8,641 nt of DNA from positions 1-8,641 of the forward strand of contig JASLCG010000096.1 in assembly GCA_030151885.1 (NCBI GenBank), in the 5' to 3' direction. The notes under the pieces were generated by a model, which did not search any database, was not told the DNA's origin, and saw nothing but the letters and a program-made list of their open reading frames with translations. The DNA is from Bacteroides sp. GTDB taxonomy: Bacteria; Bacteroidota; Bacteroidia; Bacteroidales; Bacteroidaceae. The position numbers were made by a program, and so were the translations under genes. Shown one piece after another: positions 8,001 through 8,641 of the stretch (positions are counted from its first letter, which is position 1; every line of letters begins with the position of its first letter).

Positions 8001-8188
8001 ACATTATTCTCAATATCTGAAGCACTTGCTCCTTTATAGGCCGTTAAAACCATAATAGTATTTGTATCTATATCTGGATACAAATCTACAGGGAGTTTTG
8101 ATAAAGAGAAGAGTCCAAAAATTACTACAGCTAAAAAGCATAACGATGTCATAATCGGCTTTTTAACAGCTCCTTCGTATAAACTCAT
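5045..8188 (-). CDS. RND efflux transporter, inner-membrane pump subunit (AcrB/MexB-like)
   Basis: At 1047 residues this is full length for an RND pump. It starts MSLYEGAVKKPIMTSL, leading into TM1, with the typical KLPVDLYPDID after it. TM4 carries GMVVDDAIVVLENV with D399 and D400, and TM10 carries GIVVKNGIVLIDY with K932; these correspond to the AcrB proton-relay residues D407, D408 and K940. The double aspartate places it with HAE1-type pumps (drugs, bile salts, dyes, other amphiphiles) rather than HME metal pumps. Two large periplasmic loops (about 35-330 and 555-860) form the pore and docking domains. The final cytoplasmic tail (about 1023-1047) is short and basic. It works as a trimer with a membrane fusion protein, encoded just upstream, and an outer-membrane TolC-like channel not present in this window. 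The start lies 37 bp after the upstream stop codon. No frameshift or missing segment was seen. The substrate cannot be assigned. Confidence 0.95.
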   Translation of the reverse strand: MSLYEGAVKKPIMTSLCFLAVVIFGLFSLSKLPVDLYPDIDTNTIMVLTAYKGASASDIENNVTRPLENTLNSVSNLKHITSKSSENMSVITLEFEYGNDIDVMTNDVRDKLDMISSHLPDDADTPIIFKFSTDMIPIVLLSVQADESLPALYKILDDNVVNPLARIPGVGTVSISGAPKREIQVYCDPGKLEAYNISIEQISATIGAENRNIPGGNFDIGNETYSLRVEGEFKDASELNHIVVGSKNGANIFLRDVAKVVDTIEERAQETYNNGEKGAVIVIQKQSGANSVNISKEVLKALPKLQAGLPTDVKLGIIVDTSENILNTINSLAETVLYALVFVVLVVFLFLGRWRATLIISITIPLSLIASFIYLAVTGNTINIISLSSLSIAIGMVVDDAIVVLENVSTHIERGSEPKQAAVHGTNEVAISVIASTLTMIAVFFPLTLVSGITGVMFKQLGWMMCAIMFISTLAALALTPMLCSLMLRKEKTNSKAFRVLYAPVEKFLDLLDKLYASLLNWAVRHRTAVIILCLAFFIASIFSAGSIGTEFFPAQDNARIAVKLELPIGARKEVAQELAQKLTNEWMVKYNKELKVSSYTVGQADADNTWASIQENGSHIISFNINLVDPDQRKLTLEQVCDMMREDLKQYPEFTKTNVILGGSNTGIAGQPTADFEIYGYNLANTDSVAADLKRKLLEVKGVSEVNISRADYQPEYQVDFDREKLALHGLNLSTAGNHVRNRINGALASRYREDGDEYDIKVRYAPDFRTSIESIEDIIIYNNQQQPVRVKELGKVVERFAPPTIERKDRERINTVSAVISGAALGDVVKEGNNIIKQMDIPNGVSIQVAGSFEDQQDSFRDLGVLAILIIILVYIVMAAQFESLTYPFIIMFSLPFAFSGVIMALFISQSTLSVMSLLGAIMLIGIVVKNGIVLIDYTILCRERGLSVISSVVTAGKSRLRPVLMTTATTILGMVPMAVSTGQGSEMWKPMAISVIGGLTVSTILTLVLIPTLYCVFAGTGIKHQRRKLRQDSDVSDYFKGINH

Positions 8189-8225
8189 AATTTATATTTT
8201 TATATTTTTGAGATTAGTTTAATAA

Positions 8226-8641
8226 CTACTTAAGTAGTTCTACAGCAATATCATTTGCTAGTCTTGATTGTCCAGCTATAACTACTTGCGAATTATTTTC
8301 TACACCAGATATTAATTCTATTTCATTACCTAGTCTTCTACCAAGTTCTACTTTTTTATAATAAACTTTTCCATCTTTATAGACATAAACAAATCTATCT
8401 CCAGAACCAACTTGCTTAATAACAGCTAAATCTGGTACTACTACCCTATCAACTTCACCGTAGTTAAGTTCTGCTCTAGCATACATGCCTGGACGAATTT
8501 TTTTGTTGATGTTATTTATTTTAATCTCAACATTAAAAGTTCTAGTATCAGGATTAATTGTTGGATAAACAATGCTAATATTACCCTCAAAAGTTTCATT
8601 AGGATATACATCTAACTTAATAGTTACCTTTTGCCCTTTAT
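8226..8641 (-). CDS. RND membrane fusion protein (AcrA/HlyD family), 3' part only
   Basis: The reading frame stays open from the TAG at 8226-8228 to the right edge, so the N-terminal part lies outside the window; an internal ATG at 8486 is not the start. The visible 137 residues are the end of the adaptor's beta-barrel domain and the membrane-proximal domain. They include GQKVTIKLDVYP, FEGNISIVYPTIN, the highly characteristic DTRTFNVEI, then RPGMYARAEL, VVVPDLAVI, and a C-terminal run of short strands (VYYKKVELG, GVENNSQVVIAGQ). These are typical of periplasmic adaptors bridging an RND pump and an outer-membrane channel. The signal peptide or lipobox, lipoyl half-motifs and coiled-coil hairpin are not visible. 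It precedes the pump gene by 37 bp in the same direction and is almost certainly in the same operon. Confidence 0.93.
   Translation of the reverse strand, partial: KGQKVTIKLDVYPNETFEGNISIVYPTINPDTRTFNVEIKINNINKKIRPGMYARAELNYGEVDRVVVPDLAVIKQVGSGDRFVYVYKDGKVYYKKVELGRRLGNEIELISGVENNSQVVIAGQSRLANDIAVELLK

Noticed and set aside
5045..8188. Classifying the pump as a heavy-metal (CusA/CzcA) RND protein because of its PII-like neighbour
   Set aside because: TM4 has the paired aspartates D399/D400 and TM10 the lysine K932 typical of HAE1 pumps, so the metal assignment is not supported by the sequence.
8226..8486. Treating the membrane fusion protein fragment as a complete small gene starting at 8486
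   Set aside because: The frame continues upstream without a stop to 8641 and encodes classic adaptor motifs such as DTRTFNVEI before that methionine.

Overview
The window looks like chromosomal DNA from a low-GC member of the Bacteroidota, most likely order Bacteroidales (G+C is roughly one third by eye). The evidence is indirect. There is a match to the Bacteroidota -7 promoter box TAnnTTTG, the secreted hydrolase has a typical Bacteroidota signal peptide ending in LLAQ, start regions are A-rich with mostly weak Shine-Dalgarno signals, and the efflux and acyltransferase proteins resemble Bacteroidales forms. No rRNA, tRNA, insertion sequence or CRISPR array was seen.

Left edge (1-233): no convincing gene. 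Bases 6-93 hold about four degenerate 22-bp tandem repeat units, cut by the window edge. An AT-rich leader follows, leading into a 170-residue membrane protein of unknown family (234-746, plus strand). A perfect 16-bp hairpin (751-787) separates this gene from the convergent minus-strand genes.

Middle (806-4620, minus strand): a tightly packed three-gene operon transcribed right to left. A membrane-anchored SGNH hydrolase-like protein (3151-4620) overlaps by 14 bp a secreted SGNH hydrolase-like protein (2280-3164), which overlaps by 20 bp an MBOAT O-acyltransferase (806-2299). The two SGNH proteins look like diverged paralogues. Together the set resembles cell-envelope O-acylation systems such as AlgI/AlgJ/AlgX, PatA/PatB/Ape1 and DltB/DltD: the MBOAT protein would pass acyl groups across the inner membrane, and the SGNH proteins would transfer them to, or remove them from, an envelope glycan. 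The substrate cannot be read from the sequence.

Right (4734-8641, minus strand): the end of a membrane fusion protein gene (cut by the window edge), a complete RND pump gene of the proton-driven AcrB type, and a 97-residue PII-like protein 17 bp downstream. A strong rho-independent terminator (4666-4711) closes this operon. A -7 box just after it probably starts the acylation operon.

The points most worth following up are the PII-like protein with a histidine-rich T-loop tied to a drug-type RND pump, and the MBOAT plus double-SGNH cassette, in which one SGNH protein carries a large insertion between catalytic blocks I and II.
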